Origin: Streptomyces sp. STR69
GTDB lineage: Bacteria > Actinomycetota > Actinomycetes > Streptomycetales > Streptomycetaceae
Length of the DNA stretch: 50,165 nt
Assembly: GCF_024519455.1 (NCBI RefSeq)
Contig: NZ_JALJRY010000002.1
Span: 157,791 to 207,955, forward strand
Reading direction: 5' to 3'
The notes under the pieces were generated by a model. The model saw only the letters and a list, made by a program, of their open reading frames with translations, did no database searches and had not been told where the DNA came from. A program made the translations under genes and the position numbers. Of this stretch, positions 18,523 to 27,417 are shown one piece after another; the first letter of the stretch is position 1; every line of letters starts with the position of its first letter.

Positions 18523-19176
18523 CTACGCGGCGGACTTCGGTCCGGGAGCGCGGTCGAGCAGGGTGCGGGCCCGGTCCAGGCAGCCGTGCGGGTCGGGGGT
18601 GATCTGGAGGGCGGGGAGCAGGAAGAGCCAGAGGTCGGTCACCGCCTGCTCGACGTGCCTGCGGTCGTCCAGGGCGTTGGACACGGTGTGGGTGCCGAAG
18701 AACCCGGCGACGATGACCCGAGCGGCCCGCTCGACATCCGTGTCGGGGGCGATCTCACCGTTCTCCCTTGCGGCGTCCAGGAGTTGAGCGACGGTTTCGA
18801 TCCAGCCCACGAACGGCTGCGGCAATTCGGCGGGGATGGATCTGCTCTCGTTCGAGAGCCTGTTGCCCGCCCGCACGATCACGTTGTCGCGGAACTCGCG
18901 CGCCACCGCGAGGCTGAGGCCCACCAGCCGGTCCAGGACGGGGCCGTCGAGCGAGGCCCAGCTCTCCACCAGCCTCGGCCATTCACCGAAGTGGGCCTCG
19001 AAGACGGACGCGGCCAGGCCCTCCTTGCTGCCGAAGTGGAAGTAGATGGCGCCACTGGTGTAGCCGCTCCTCCGCGCCACGTCGCTGATGCTCGTCCCGA
19101 CGTATCCATGCTGTTCGAACAGCACTGCCGCCGCCGCCAGAACGGCCTGTCGGGTGGCTTCCGCGCGTTCTTGCAT
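18523..19176 (-). CDS. TetR-family regulator, butyrolactone-receptor-like
   Basis: A 217-residue protein from the preferred ATG at 19176; an in-frame ATG at 19245 adds 23 residues. The N-terminal helix-turn-helix (ATRQAVLAAAAVLFEQHGY, ISDVARRSGYTSGAIYFHF, GSKEGLA) resembles the ScbR/ArpA group of gamma-butyrolactone receptors. The divergent neighbour is an AfsA homologue, the classic partner. It is expected to repress targets until a signalling lactone binds. Candidate operators are the 22-bp palindrome at 18419 and the inverted repeats in the afsA gap. It may be a pseudo-receptor; the sequence alone does not decide this. Confidence 0.8.
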   Translation of the reverse strand: MQERAEATRQAVLAAAAVLFEQHGYVGTSISDVARRSGYTSGAIYFHFGSKEGLAASVFEAHFGEWPRLVESWASLDGPVLDRLVGLSLAVAREFRDNVIVRAGNRLSNESRSIPAELPQPFVGWIETVAQLLDAARENGEIAPDTDVERAARVIVAGFFGTHTVSNALDDRRHVEQAVTDLWLFLLPALQITPDPHGCLDRARTLLDRAPGPKSAA

Positions 19177-19235
19177 CGCCCTCAACGACCCTTGCCCTTC
19201 ACGCCGAATCGTCTTTTCAGGCGAATCTATCGGAC

Positions 19236-19278
19236 GGTGCGGCATTTCTTATCCGCACCCGCAAGAATCACGCATTCT
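19236..19278. promoter_or_regulatory. Two inverted repeats between the TetR and AfsA genes
   Basis: GGTGCGG (19236-19242) is complementary to CCGCACC (19253-19259) across 10 nt. AGAAT (19264-19268) is complementary to ATTCT (19274-19278) across 5 nt, only 8 nt before the AfsA ATG. Both fall in the 110-nt divergent promoter region where a butyrolactone receptor would bind. Neither is a close match to published ARE consensus sequences. Confidence 0.35.
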
Positions 19279-19286
19279 ATTATTTT

Positions 19287-20228
19287 ATGAAGGAATCAAC
19301 CGGGTCTCCCCCCTTCGGTACGGCGGCCGTGCCGACGCTGAGCTGGGACCGCTCCGTGCCGCGGAATCTCGTCCACCGGAAGTCGATCGCGGAGGTCCTG
19401 CTGACCGACGGACACGCGCTCGGCGAAGGGCGGTATCTGCTCGCCGCGCAGTGGTCACGCTCCCACACCACGTTCCGGCCCGGATCCGGCGACCGGCACG
19501 ACCCGCTGCTGATCGCCGAAACCCTCCGGCAGGGGTGCCTCTACCTCTGTCAGCGCTTCCTGGGCGTCCCCATGAGCAGCAGGGCCGTCATCAAGACCAT
19601 CGGCTTCCGGCTCGACCCCGCCACCGAACCCGTGGTCGGCTACGGCGCGACCGACGTGACCTGCCGCGCCACGGTCCACGACGTCCGTCGCGTCGAAGGC
19701 CTCGCCCATCCCGTCGCGCTCAGTCTCCGGCTCGAACTGGCGGTGGGCGACGCCGAGTTCGGCAGCGCCGAAGGCCGGGCCCGCATTCTCACCGAGGACG
19801 AGTACAGGGGGCTGCGAGGTGCCCGGGCCGGTGCGCTTCCGCCTCCCGGCGAGGACATCCGGCGACTCGCGCCCGCCGCCGTGTCGGCCTCCGCCTCCGG
19901 CGGTGTGATGGTGGCCCGGGACGGAACCGGCTCCCTGCGGGTGGCGCCGGCCGACCTTCGCCATCCCCTGTTCTTCGACCACCCCAGCGACCACATCCCC
20001 GGCATGGTCCTCCTGGAAGCCGCCCGGCAGGCGGTATGCCTCACGAGCGGCGACACCTCCGGCCGCCTGACCGGCTGCCGCATGACGGCCGCCCAATTCA
20101 CGGACTGGGACCCGCCCGCGTACGTCGCGTGCGAACCCGCGGAGGAGGGCTGGGAGTTCGACGTCACGCAGGGCGGTGCGGTGACGGCTTCGGGGGTCCT
20201 GTGGTGGGAGCCGGTCCCGGACAACTGA
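19287..20228 (+). CDS. AfsA/ScbA-family gamma-butyrolactone synthase
   Basis: A 313-residue protein with the two hotdog repeats of the A-factor synthase family. The first has GDRHDPLLIAETLRQG and the second HPLFFDHPSDHIPGMVLLEA followed by ARQAV, both diagnostic. AfsA enzymes condense a beta-ketoacyl-ACP or CoA chain with dihydroxyacetone phosphate to make the diffusible signal. The ATG at 19287 has no Shine-Dalgarno and sits behind an AT-rich run, so translation may be leaderless. The gene is divergent from the TetR receptor-like gene and converges on an antiporter gene. Confidence 0.93.
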   Translation: MKESTGSPPFGTAAVPTLSWDRSVPRNLVHRKSIAEVLLTDGHALGEGRYLLAAQWSRSHTTFRPGSGDRHDPLLIAETLRQGCLYLCQRFLGVPMSSRAVIKTIGFRLDPATEPVVGYGATDVTCRATVHDVRRVEGLAHPVALSLRLELAVGDAEFGSAEGRARILTEDEYRGLRGARAGALPPPGEDIRRLAPAAVSASASGGVMVARDGTGSLRVAPADLRHPLFFDHPSDHIPGMVLLEAARQAVCLTSGDTSGRLTGCRMTAAQFTDWDPPAYVACEPAEEGWEFDVTQGGAVTASGVLWWEPVPDN

Positions 20229-20246
20229 GCTGGTGGCGTGGTGCGT

Positions 20247-21407
20247 TCAGTGACGCGGTACCAGCACGTCGACGGGGGCGGAGTGCCCGCCCGGCGCGGG
20301 TGTCCGGACATCGCCGCCGCCGTCCTTGTCGCCGTCCGGACCGGCCGGCGGCTGCAGCCGGGTCCACAGTTCGTTCGCCGCGAAGTGCAGGACGTTGACC
20401 ACGACGATGGCGGGGGCGACGATCGCCACCGTTCGGGGAAAGGCCGGTTTGAGGGCCAGGGCCAGGATGACCGCCGTCACACCGTTCTGCTGGCCCAGCG
20501 CCAGGGAGACCCGGTCGAAACGGTCCAGGTTTCTGGCGATGACCCACCCGACGACCACCTGCGCGCCGAAGGCGGCCACCCCCAGCGCGATGCCGGGCAC
20601 CGGCTCGATGCCGTCGAGGAGCAGCATGCCCAGCGCGAAGAGCGCCGTGTAGTAGGCGGCGCGCAGCAGCACACCGAGCACCGGCAGCAGCGGGCGCGGA
20701 CGGTAGAAGAGACCCATGACCGCCACGCCGAGCATCAGCCCGTACACACTGGCCGCCGCGAGGAGCCCGCCGAGCACCAGAAGGCAGGCCAGGGAGCGGA
20801 GCGGGGAATCCGGCCGCCCGCCCCGCTGCACCAGGAACCAGGCGAGTGCGGCCACCGCGACCAGCCCCACGTTCCCCGCGGTGGTGAGCGCGTACGCGGT
20901 GGGCGACACCGGCAGCGCGGAGGACGCCGACGCGCCGTCCAGGGCGTTCAACGCAACCGGAGCCAGATACGCGGTGAGCAGGATGGTGACGGGATCGTCG
21001 AAGGAGGACCAGATGGACAGTACGGCCTTGCCGCGTTCGGACATCCTGGACCGTGAGCGCAGCGCGGCCACCGACAGCGGGTCGATCTGGGCGACCGTCA
21101 CCGCGAGGATCATGTACGCCGGTTGCCCGACGGCAAGCCACAGCACCGGCGCGATCAGCGCGGCCTTGGCCAGCACACCCACCGTCACCGCGAGGAGCAG
21201 CGTCCGCAGATCGCCCTGTGCCTCGGCGAGATCGATGCCCGAGGTCGAGCCGTAGAGTCCGACGGCGAGCAGCGCGGAGATGGCCAGCGGGTAGGCCGGG
21301 GAGTGGGTCACGGAGGCGATGCCCGTGACGGAGGACAGGAGCCAACCGGAGCCGAGCACCACGAACATGATCCACAGATGACGTGCGGCTGTCGGTGTGC
21401 GGGTCAT
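20247..21407 (-). CDS. CPA-type cation/proton antiporter-like membrane protein
   Basis: A 386-residue protein with about 11-12 hydrophobic segments. The central acidic motifs VTVAQIDPLSVAALRSR and SIWSSFDDPVTILL correspond to the DP and D/N-D transport motifs of the cation:proton antiporter (CPA) fold. QQNGVTAVILAL in a late helix also fits. It probably exchanges Na+ or K+ for H+ in the cytoplasmic membrane. The last 40 residues are a polar, Gly- and Asp-rich cytosolic tail. It may be a lone gene; the fxs operon ends 133 nt upstream. Confidence 0.75.
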   Translation of the reverse strand: MTRTPTAARHLWIMFVVLGSGWLLSSVTGIASVTHSPAYPLAISALLAVGLYGSTSGIDLAEAQGDLRTLLLAVTVGVLAKAALIAPVLWLAVGQPAYMILAVTVAQIDPLSVAALRSRSRMSERGKAVLSIWSSFDDPVTILLTAYLAPVALNALDGASASSALPVSPTAYALTTAGNVGLVAVAALAWFLVQRGGRPDSPLRSLACLLVLGGLLAAASVYGLMLGVAVMGLFYRPRPLLPVLGVLLRAAYYTALFALGMLLLDGIEPVPGIALGVAAFGAQVVVGWVIARNLDRFDRVSLALGQQNGVTAVILALALKPAFPRTVAIVAPAIVVVNVLHFAANELWTRLQPPAGPDGDKDGGGDVRTPAPGGHSAPVDVLVPRH

Positions 21408-21540
21408 GGCTCGCTCCGATCCGGCGGACTCCCTACGGCGATGAGCGTCTCAGCATTGGGTCGCGTGCCGGGGCCGAACGCCCGCGGTTCGCACCTGCGG
21501 CTTACCCGCGTGAACGAATGGTCATCCTTGTCGCCGGAGT

Positions 21541-22626
21541 TCAGTCTTTTTCGTCCGGTTCCTCACCGGCCGTGGCCGAGACGAGGTGCACCAGCCGGGT
21601 CATCTGACGGTCGGCCCAGGCGGTCCGGCTCTGGTCCAGGGTGACCCCGAGCAGGAAGTGGCCGTCGGACCGGTCGGCGTAGAACAGGGCGCCCTCCTCG
21701 ACGTCCAGGACGACCCGGGTGAGGCGGCCCGGCATCACCGCGCGCAGGGACTGGTTGAGCCGCGCCACGACGTAGTGCAGGCGCTCGCCCAACTCCGAGT
21801 AGCGGGTGCGTCGTTCGTCCCGGCTGAGGCCGCCGAAGAAGCGGGACAGCTCGGGATCGTCGAAGACGTCCGCGCTGAAGCGGCCGGTGCCCGGAGCGAA
21901 GTAGCCCGCGTAGTGCAGGCCTTCGGTGGTCACCGCGTCGACACAGCGCGCGAACGCGGCGGGCTCCGGCGTTCCCCAGTCCCCCTCCCTGGCCTGGAGG
22001 GGTTCCTTGGCACCCGCCCGCCGCTCCGTCTCCGGAGCCGGTGACTCGGTCTCGAAGCCGCCCGGATTCATGAGGGGGAGACCGATCTCCCGGCGGAACG
22101 CGCCCACCAGGTCCGCCATGGCGCGGTCGCCCGCGTCCGCCGTGTGGGCGCCCAGGGAGACACCGGTCAGGTAGTCGTCCGCGCGGAAGTAGTAGTGGAA
22201 GACGGCGCCGTCGCCGAACTGGAGCACGCTGCGGATGAGGCGACCGCTGTCGACCGACCGCAGCACATGGTCCATCCGGCCCAGGATGTAGTGGAGTTGA
22301 CGGCCCAGCCGCGCGAACCACTGCCGCCTGCAGTCCTGTTCCTCCCCGCCGAACGTGCCACCCTGGGACGTGGGCAGCCGGTCCAGGATGTCGGCCGAGT
22401 AGTTGAAGACGCCCCAGCGGTACTCCGCGACATGGTGGAGCCCGTCCTCGCTCAGCGCCTTCCTGCACAGCTCCACGAACACATCGCTGTCGTCGGTCAC
22501 ATGAGCCGCGCGGTGGACTTCCGGAGGCCGGGGGGCGGGAGGGCGTCCCGGTCGGGCGGGAACCGGCCCCTCGCGCGCTTCCGGTGTGCCCGCTCCCGCC
22601 CCGGACACAGGCTTGTCGTCACTCAT
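21541..22626 (-). CDS. Internally duplicated protein of unknown function (fxs operon, sixth gene)
   Basis: A 361-residue cytosolic protein with a Pro/Arg-rich start and two copies of a 130-residue unit (about 46-180 and 222-350). Both units carry an EGLH..(A/G).Y opening and a ..LGxxLHY(I/V)xxRxxxxLR block. This leads to GRL(I/T)RxVL(Q/D), a paired-strand segment (VFHYYFRADDYLTGVSL; LFYADRSDGHFLLGVTL) and AxxDRxMxxLV. The last strands recall roadblock/LC7-like folds, but this is a weak impression. Its start overlaps the stop of the ParA-like gene by 8 nt, so it ends the six-gene fxs transcript. No known function. Confidence 0.75.
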   Translation of the reverse strand: MSDDKPVSGAGAGTPEAREGPVPARPGRPPAPRPPEVHRAAHVTDDSDVFVELCRKALSEDGLHHVAEYRWGVFNYSADILDRLPTSQGGTFGGEEQDCRRQWFARLGRQLHYILGRMDHVLRSVDSGRLIRSVLQFGDGAVFHYYFRADDYLTGVSLGAHTADAGDRAMADLVGAFRREIGLPLMNPGGFETESPAPETERRAGAKEPLQAREGDWGTPEPAAFARCVDAVTTEGLHYAGYFAPGTGRFSADVFDDPELSRFFGGLSRDERRTRYSELGERLHYVVARLNQSLRAVMPGRLTRVVLDVEEGALFYADRSDGHFLLGVTLDQSRTAWADRQMTRLVHLVSATAGEEPDEKD

Positions 22627-23449
22627 CTCTCCCCCATCCCCCGTCGTTCAGAACGTCCGGCCACAGTGCGCGCAGCTGCGCGCACAGGGTCAGCAGCAGC
22701 GGACTGGTGCCGTCCGGCAGCGTGCCCACGGCGACCGTCGCCGCGGCGAAGGTGTCGTACGGCAGGCGCATCAGCGGAGCACCGACCCCGGCGGGGTCGG
22801 CCGTGGGGGACCGCTCGGCGCTCGGGCTGTTGCACACCCAGCCGATGACCTTCGCGCCCAGTCCCCGGTCCGCCAGCCACGACAGGAGCCGACCGGTCTC
22901 CTCGCCGCCCTCCGGGCCCAACTGCCCCACCAGGATGATGTGTTCGACCCGGTGACACACCTCAAGAGTGACCTGCGTGCGGCTGTCGCCACAGTCGACT
23001 ATGAGACAGCCCCCCAGCTCCACGAGCCGGTCGACAGCGGTGCCGACGACCTCCTCCAGCGTTCCGTCGGTCGGCAGCCGTTCGCCCGGCTTGTCGCCGG
23101 GGCCGAGCGGGAACAGCACCATGTCCTGCCGCCGTCGGGCACCCGTGTGCACATGCCGCAGATAGCGGGCCAGGTCACGCCCGGCCAGCTCCACGTCGTC
23201 CCCGGCGAAGCCCAGGAGGCCGTCGTCAAGGGCTGCGCACGTGGTGTTCCAGGAGCGGGTCAGCGTCGTCAGCCCACCGCCGTCGATGTCCGCGTCCATC
23301 AGGATCACGGACTGCCCGACCCGGCCCACCGCGTCGTCGATGAGCAGTCCGGCCGCCGCCGTCAGCAGTGTCGCTCCACTGCCACGCGTGGTGGACAGGA
23401 CCGCCACCGCGTGCGGGACGGCGACGGACTCCCTCCTCGGGTGCGCCAT
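22619..23449 (-). CDS. ParA/MinD-like ATPase with degenerate P-loop (fxs operon)
   Basis: A 276-residue SIMIBI-class NTPase-like protein. The first strand leads to STTRGSGATLL where ParA proteins have KGGxGKT, so both signature lysines are missing. The later ILMDADIDGGGLT (switch I-like) and LIVDCGDSR (Walker B-like) are kept. It may bind nucleotide poorly or act as a partner of the larger ParA-domain protein encoded 26 nt upstream. The start is supported by AAGGAGG just before the ATG at 23449. It overlaps the next gene by 8 nt. Confidence 0.8.
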   Translation of the reverse strand: MAHPRRESVAVPHAVAVLSTTRGSGATLLTAAAGLLIDDAVGRVGQSVILMDADIDGGGLTTLTRSWNTTCAALDDGLLGFAGDDVELAGRDLARYLRHVHTGARRRQDMVLFPLGPGDKPGERLPTDGTLEEVVGTAVDRLVELGGCLIVDCGDSRTQVTLEVCHRVEHIILVGQLGPEGGEETGRLLSWLADRGLGAKVIGWVCNSPSAERSPTADPAGVGAPLMRLPYDTFAAATVAVGTLPDGTSPLLLTLCAQLRALWPDVLNDGGWGRDE

Positions 23450-23475
23450 CGAATCCTCCTTGCCGTGCTGTTCGC

Positions 23476-26400
23476 TCAGATCTTGGGGATGTCCAACTCG
23501 ATGCCGATCCGGTTGTCCGGACCCGCCCGGCCCGTGCCGTCCTCCCGCAGCCCCAGATGTGCGGCCACCGTCAGCGTCAGGGGATGGTCGGGGCCGAACT
23601 TCGCCATCAGCCCCGCATACGTCTGCTCGTCGAGTTCCCGGGCCGCTCGCGAATCGCCCGCGAAGACAAGCAGGTTGGCGTGGCAGAGGGCCGCCGTGAG
23701 GACCAGCGGATGCTGCGGGTCGACCGACAGGAGCTCGCGCAGGCCGCGCAGCCCGCGCTCACTGACCTCGGCGGCGGTCTCGTCCTCGGCGTCGCGCAGG
23801 CACAGCGCCAGGTTCACCTCGCAGATCCGGGCGAAGAGATGGTCCTCTCCCCACGTCCGGTACGCCGCGAGGTTCTGCTCCGCCAGCACCCTCGCCTCGG
23901 CGGTCCGGCCCAGCATCCGCAGATCGGCGGCCTGCCCCACCCGCGCCGAGAGCGCCTCGGGGTGCCCGGCGCCGCCGTAGGACTCGAAACCCTCCGCCGC
24001 CTGCACGTCGCACTTGCGGGCGGACTCGGTCTTGCCCTGCCGGGCCTCGGCCGGCAGGCCGGGGGAGAGCGCGGCGATGTGCCGCAGCGTCGAGGCCAGC
24101 GCGCAGGCCGTGCGCAGGGTCGTCAGGTCGGACGGGCCGAACTCCTCGTGGTCCTTCGTCAGCCGGTAGATCTCCTGCAGCCGGCTCAACGACGCCTCGC
24201 ACAGGCCGACTTCACGCAGCCGGCTGCCCACGTGCACGGAGGAGCGCAGGGTCAGCGGATGGTGCTCGCCGAGGACCCGCACCCGGCGCTCGTGGACGTC
24301 CTTGTGCTGTTCCAGGGAGTCGTTCGGAAGGCCCAGCATGGCCAGGGACAGCCCGAGGTTGCTGGCCGCCATCAGGGTGAAGTGGTTGTCGGGGCCGTAC
24401 TTGGAGCGCAGCACCTCCCGGGTGGACTGGTCCTCGGCGAGCGCGTCCTGCGGGCGGCCCAGGGCACGCAGCTCACCACCCCGGCCCAGCGCGCTGCGCA
24501 GGGTGAACGGGCCGTCGAGCCCCTGCAGCCTGCGCAGTTCCTCCAGCGCCGCGTCGTTGACCCGGTTGGCGTCCGGGAACCGTCCCGCGTCGGTGTGGAT
24601 GTTGGCCAGCTCCACCCGCAGTCGCAGCAGGAGCAGCCGGGCCGCCGGGTCGTCGGTGGACGACCCGCGGGTCCACGCCTCCTCCAGCCGCTGGGCCAGG
24701 GTGAACGCGGACGCCAGACACTGTGTACGGCGCCGGTAGCGCACCTGGTTGACCAGCCAGCGGCGCACTTCCGGGTCGCTGTCCTCCGCCGCCCGCGAGG
24801 GCTCGACATGGGTGTCCAGCTCCGCGTACAGCGGGTCCATCTTCTGGTCGTCGACGCGTTCGTCCGGAGGCGAGTACGCCGCGAGGACACGGCGGACACC
24901 GGACGCGATCTCCGCCGCCTCCTGGGGCGACAGGTCGCCGCGCTGCGACTCCAGGTGCATCCGGGGTGCCGTCAGCCGCCTCCCGTTCTGGCCGCGGCGG
25001 GCCTGGGACCGGCTGACGAGCCCCTGGGCGGCGAAGCCGAGCTGCACCCTGCCGTCCGCGCCCTCGGGCAGCCCCAGGAACTCCAGGGCGGCCGGCGACT
25101 CCAACAGCTCCCAGCCGACGCCCTCCGGCGACAGCACCGTCAGCATCTTCAGCAGGTCGAGCGAGGCCGGACGCTCCTTGCCCAGGTCCTCGACGACGCT
25201 CTGCCACACCGCCAGCCTGTTCCCCAGGCCGATGTCCTGACGGGTCCTGATCCCCTCGACGAGCTCGGCCACCGCCTCCTCCACCGGGCGCGCGGTGCTG
25301 CCCAGGTACGCGGCCATCTGGTCCAGCATCTGGGGCAGCGTCTCGCCCAACCCCACCAGCTCCTCGGCGAGTTGGGGCGTCAATTGAGGGGCTTTGCGGC
25401 GCAGGTACCGTACCGCCTCGTCCGGGGTCGGCGGCTCGATGTCGATCCTTCGGGCCAGCGCGCCCCAGTCCGGGTACTCGGACGTGATCAGGACATGTGC
25501 CTGCGGGCTGGTGATGAGCAGGCTCGCGATCGCGTCGGGGTGCAGGACGCCGTCGTAGACGAGGAGCAGTCGTTCGGTCCCGGTGTGCCGGCCCTCCAGC
25601 AGTTCGCGCAGCGCCTCGATGGCGCGGGGGGAGGAGCGGCGGGCGGCGCCGAGCCGCTCGCTCAGCAGGACGAGTTCGCGCTCGACGCGGTCGGTGCTGT
25701 TGGCCGGCATCCACCACACGACGTCGTAGTCCGCCTTGAAACGGTCCAGGTACTCCAGGGCGAAGGTCCGCTTGCCCACCCCGGCCGGTCCGTGCAGCAC
25801 CACCGGCTGCGCCGCCTGGCCGGGCGGCAGCGCGTTCCGCAGCTGCCGCAGATAGATCTCCCGGCCCAGGAACTCGCCGTGGCGCTGGCGCAGGCCGTGC
25901 CACTCCCGGGGGTTACGGCCCGGGAAGCGCGGCCCGCGCCCGCAGCGGTCCGCCCAGCTGCGGGGGCGCCGGTCGGCGGGCAGGAAATGCGTCAGCAGGG
26001 CGGTGCGGGCGGGCTCCTCCTCCAGCGTGTACAGCTTGGGGCCCGGCCGGCCCCGGAACGGCGGCTGGACCTCGACGTCGTCGAGCCAGGCCACATCGAC
26101 CTTCGCCCGGTTGGTGAGCCCGCCGCCCTTCGGCATGTGCCGCCCCAGTGCGGTGAGTTGGGGAGAGCAGAGCATGGCCGACGACATGAGGACGAGGAAG
26201 GTGCCCGGTGCGTCACCGTGGGCCGCCCCGTCACCCGATCCGCGATCGAATTCGCAGGGCACCCCGTTCGCGATGAGCTCGGCGCGGATCCAGTCCGCCC
26301 ACTGCCGGTCCTGCGGTTCGAACACCAGTCGTACGACCCGGGGGGACGCCGGCACCTCGGCGAAGGCCTCGATGTAACGCTCGCGGTCGGCCGCCGCGAT

Positions 26401-27393
26401 GGGCGCGAAGCGCAGCCCGGAGTTCCCGCTGATCTCCTGGGCGAGTCGTTCGTAGGCCTGCTTCTGCAGTGACGGCTCGTAGTCCTTGAGGGCGATGGGG
26501 ATGAGGACTTCCTCGTACGCGAAGCTCGACAGGTGCCCGACCTCGACCTCGCGCCAGTACTGCTCCTCGCCGCCGAACAGGATCGGGCCCACGACGCCCT
26601 CGAACTGGTCCCGGGCCCGTGACCGACGGCGTTCGACCCGCTCCTGGTAGGAGACGTCGACCCGCATCGGCACCGGCAGGATCCTGATCCGGCCGTCGGA
26701 CTGCTCCCGCACCTGCCGGGCGACGGCGGCGGAGCCCTCGATGGACTGGTTGCTGAGGTTGAAGCCGATGACGACGACGTCGGGCAGGACCAGCGTGCAC
26801 AGGCTCGCGTTGTCCGAGTGGCCGGTACGGCTGTCGATGAGCACGTAGTCGTAGTCGTCGGAGTGGAGGCTCTCCCGGAGCGCCTCCGCGAAGCGCCGGC
26901 CCGCCTGGTCCTTGTAGAAGCGGGCCCATTCGAAGGCCGCGACGCGCTCGCTGTAGAGGCTGTCCTGGAGGCCGGGACCGAGGAAGTCGATACGGCCCTC
27001 GGCATGGGTGAACCGGTACGCGAGCGAGTCGGTGTGGTTGCCCACCTGGGTGTGGCGCTCCAGCAGTTCCGTCAGCCGGAACTCGGCCTCCGCCGCGGGG
27101 AGTTCCCGGCCGGCGAGCGCCTCCACGGCCTTGCCGTAGTCCTGGACCATCTCCACGACGCCCGTCGACTCGCGCAGTTCGGGGTCGCGCAGAAACGGGC
27201 GCAGGAAGAGATGCAGCCCGGGCGACTCCAGGTCCCAGTCGACGACGAGGACACGATGTCCCGCGTCGGCCAGCAACCAGGCGACATTGGCCAGCGCCAT
27301 GGTGCGCCCGACCCCGCCCTTGTACGAGTAGAAGGTGACGACCGTCGCCCGGTTCCGACCACGTGCGGAACCCGACGGCTCGGCGCTGCTCAT
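23476..27393 (-). CDS. fxsT: FxsT-type protein: ParA-like ATPase, NB-ARC and TPR repeats
   Basis: A 1305-residue multidomain protein. Residues about 15-330 form a ParA-like ATPase with the variant P-loop YSYKGGVGRT, VVDWDLESPG and DYVLIDSRTG. Residues about 350-440 form a Rossmann-like segment (RLVFEPQDRQWADWI, TFLVLMSSAM). An NB-ARC/STAND ATPase follows with HGPAGVGKRTFALEY near residue 535, LLLVYDG and LITSEYPDW. From about 920 to the end there are kinesin-light-chain-type TPRs (LGEHHPLTLRSSVHVGSRL, FGPDHPLTLTVAAHLG). This architecture matches the TPR protein of FxSxx-COOH systems. GGAG lies 9 nt before the ATG. STAND proteins usually switch states on sensing a ligand through their repeats; here the ligand could be the modified peptide (inference). 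Confidence 0.88.
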   Translation of the reverse strand: MSSAEPSGSARGRNRATVVTFYSYKGGVGRTMALANVAWLLADAGHRVLVVDWDLESPGLHLFLRPFLRDPELRESTGVVEMVQDYGKAVEALAGRELPAAEAEFRLTELLERHTQVGNHTDSLAYRFTHAEGRIDFLGPGLQDSLYSERVAAFEWARFYKDQAGRRFAEALRESLHSDDYDYVLIDSRTGHSDNASLCTLVLPDVVVIGFNLSNQSIEGSAAVARQVREQSDGRIRILPVPMRVDVSYQERVERRRSRARDQFEGVVGPILFGGEEQYWREVEVGHLSSFAYEEVLIPIALKDYEPSLQKQAYERLAQEISGNSGLRFAPIAAADRERYIEAFAEVPASPRVVRLVFEPQDRQWADWIRAELIANGVPCEFDRGSGDGAAHGDAPGTFLVLMSSAMLCSPQLTALGRHMPKGGGLTNRAKVDVAWLDDVEVQPPFRGRPGPKLYTLEEEPARTALLTHFLPADRRPRSWADRCGRGPRFPGRNPREWHGLRQRHGEFLGREIYLRQLRNALPPGQAAQPVVLHGPAGVGKRTFALEYLDRFKADYDVVWWMPANSTDRVERELVLLSERLGAARRSSPRAIEALRELLEGRHTGTERLLLVYDGVLHPDAIASLLITSPQAHVLITSEYPDWGALARRIDIEPPTPDEAVRYLRRKAPQLTPQLAEELVGLGETLPQMLDQMAAYLGSTARPVEEAVAELVEGIRTRQDIGLGNRLAVWQSVVEDLGKERPASLDLLKMLTVLSPEGVGWELLESPAALEFLGLPEGADGRVQLGFAAQGLVSRSQARRGQNGRRLTAPRMHLESQRGDLSPQEAAEIASGVRRVLAAYSPPDERVDDQKMDPLYAELDTHVEPSRAAEDSDPEVRRWLVNQVRYRRRTQCLASAFTLAQRLEEAWTRGSSTDDPAARLLLLRLRVELANIHTDAGRFPDANRVNDAALEELRRLQGLDGPFTLRSALGRGGELRALGRPQDALAEDQSTREVLRSKYGPDNHFTLMAASNLGLSLAMLGLPNDSLEQHKDVHERRVRVLGEHHPLTLRSSVHVGSRLREVGLCEASLSRLQEIYRLTKDHEEFGPSDLTTLRTACALASTLRHIAALSPGLPAEARQGKTESARKCDVQAAEGFESYGGAGHPEALSARVGQAADLRMLGRTAEARVLAEQNLAAYRTWGEDHLFARICEVNLALCLRDAEDETAAEVSERGLRGLRELLSVDPQHPLVLTAALCHANLLVFAGDSRAARELDEQTYAGLMAKFGPDHPLTLTVAAHLGLREDGTGRAGPDNRIGIELDIPKI

Positions 27394-27417
27394 CGATGTC
27401 GCTCCAACTTCGGTGCG

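Noticed and set aside
23368..26472. Long plus-strand open frame (1034 codons) opposite fxsT
   Set aside because: Its composition (Gly, Arg, Gln, Val) is the usual antisense shadow in high-GC DNA; the minus strand encodes recognisable ATPase, NB-ARC and TPR domains.
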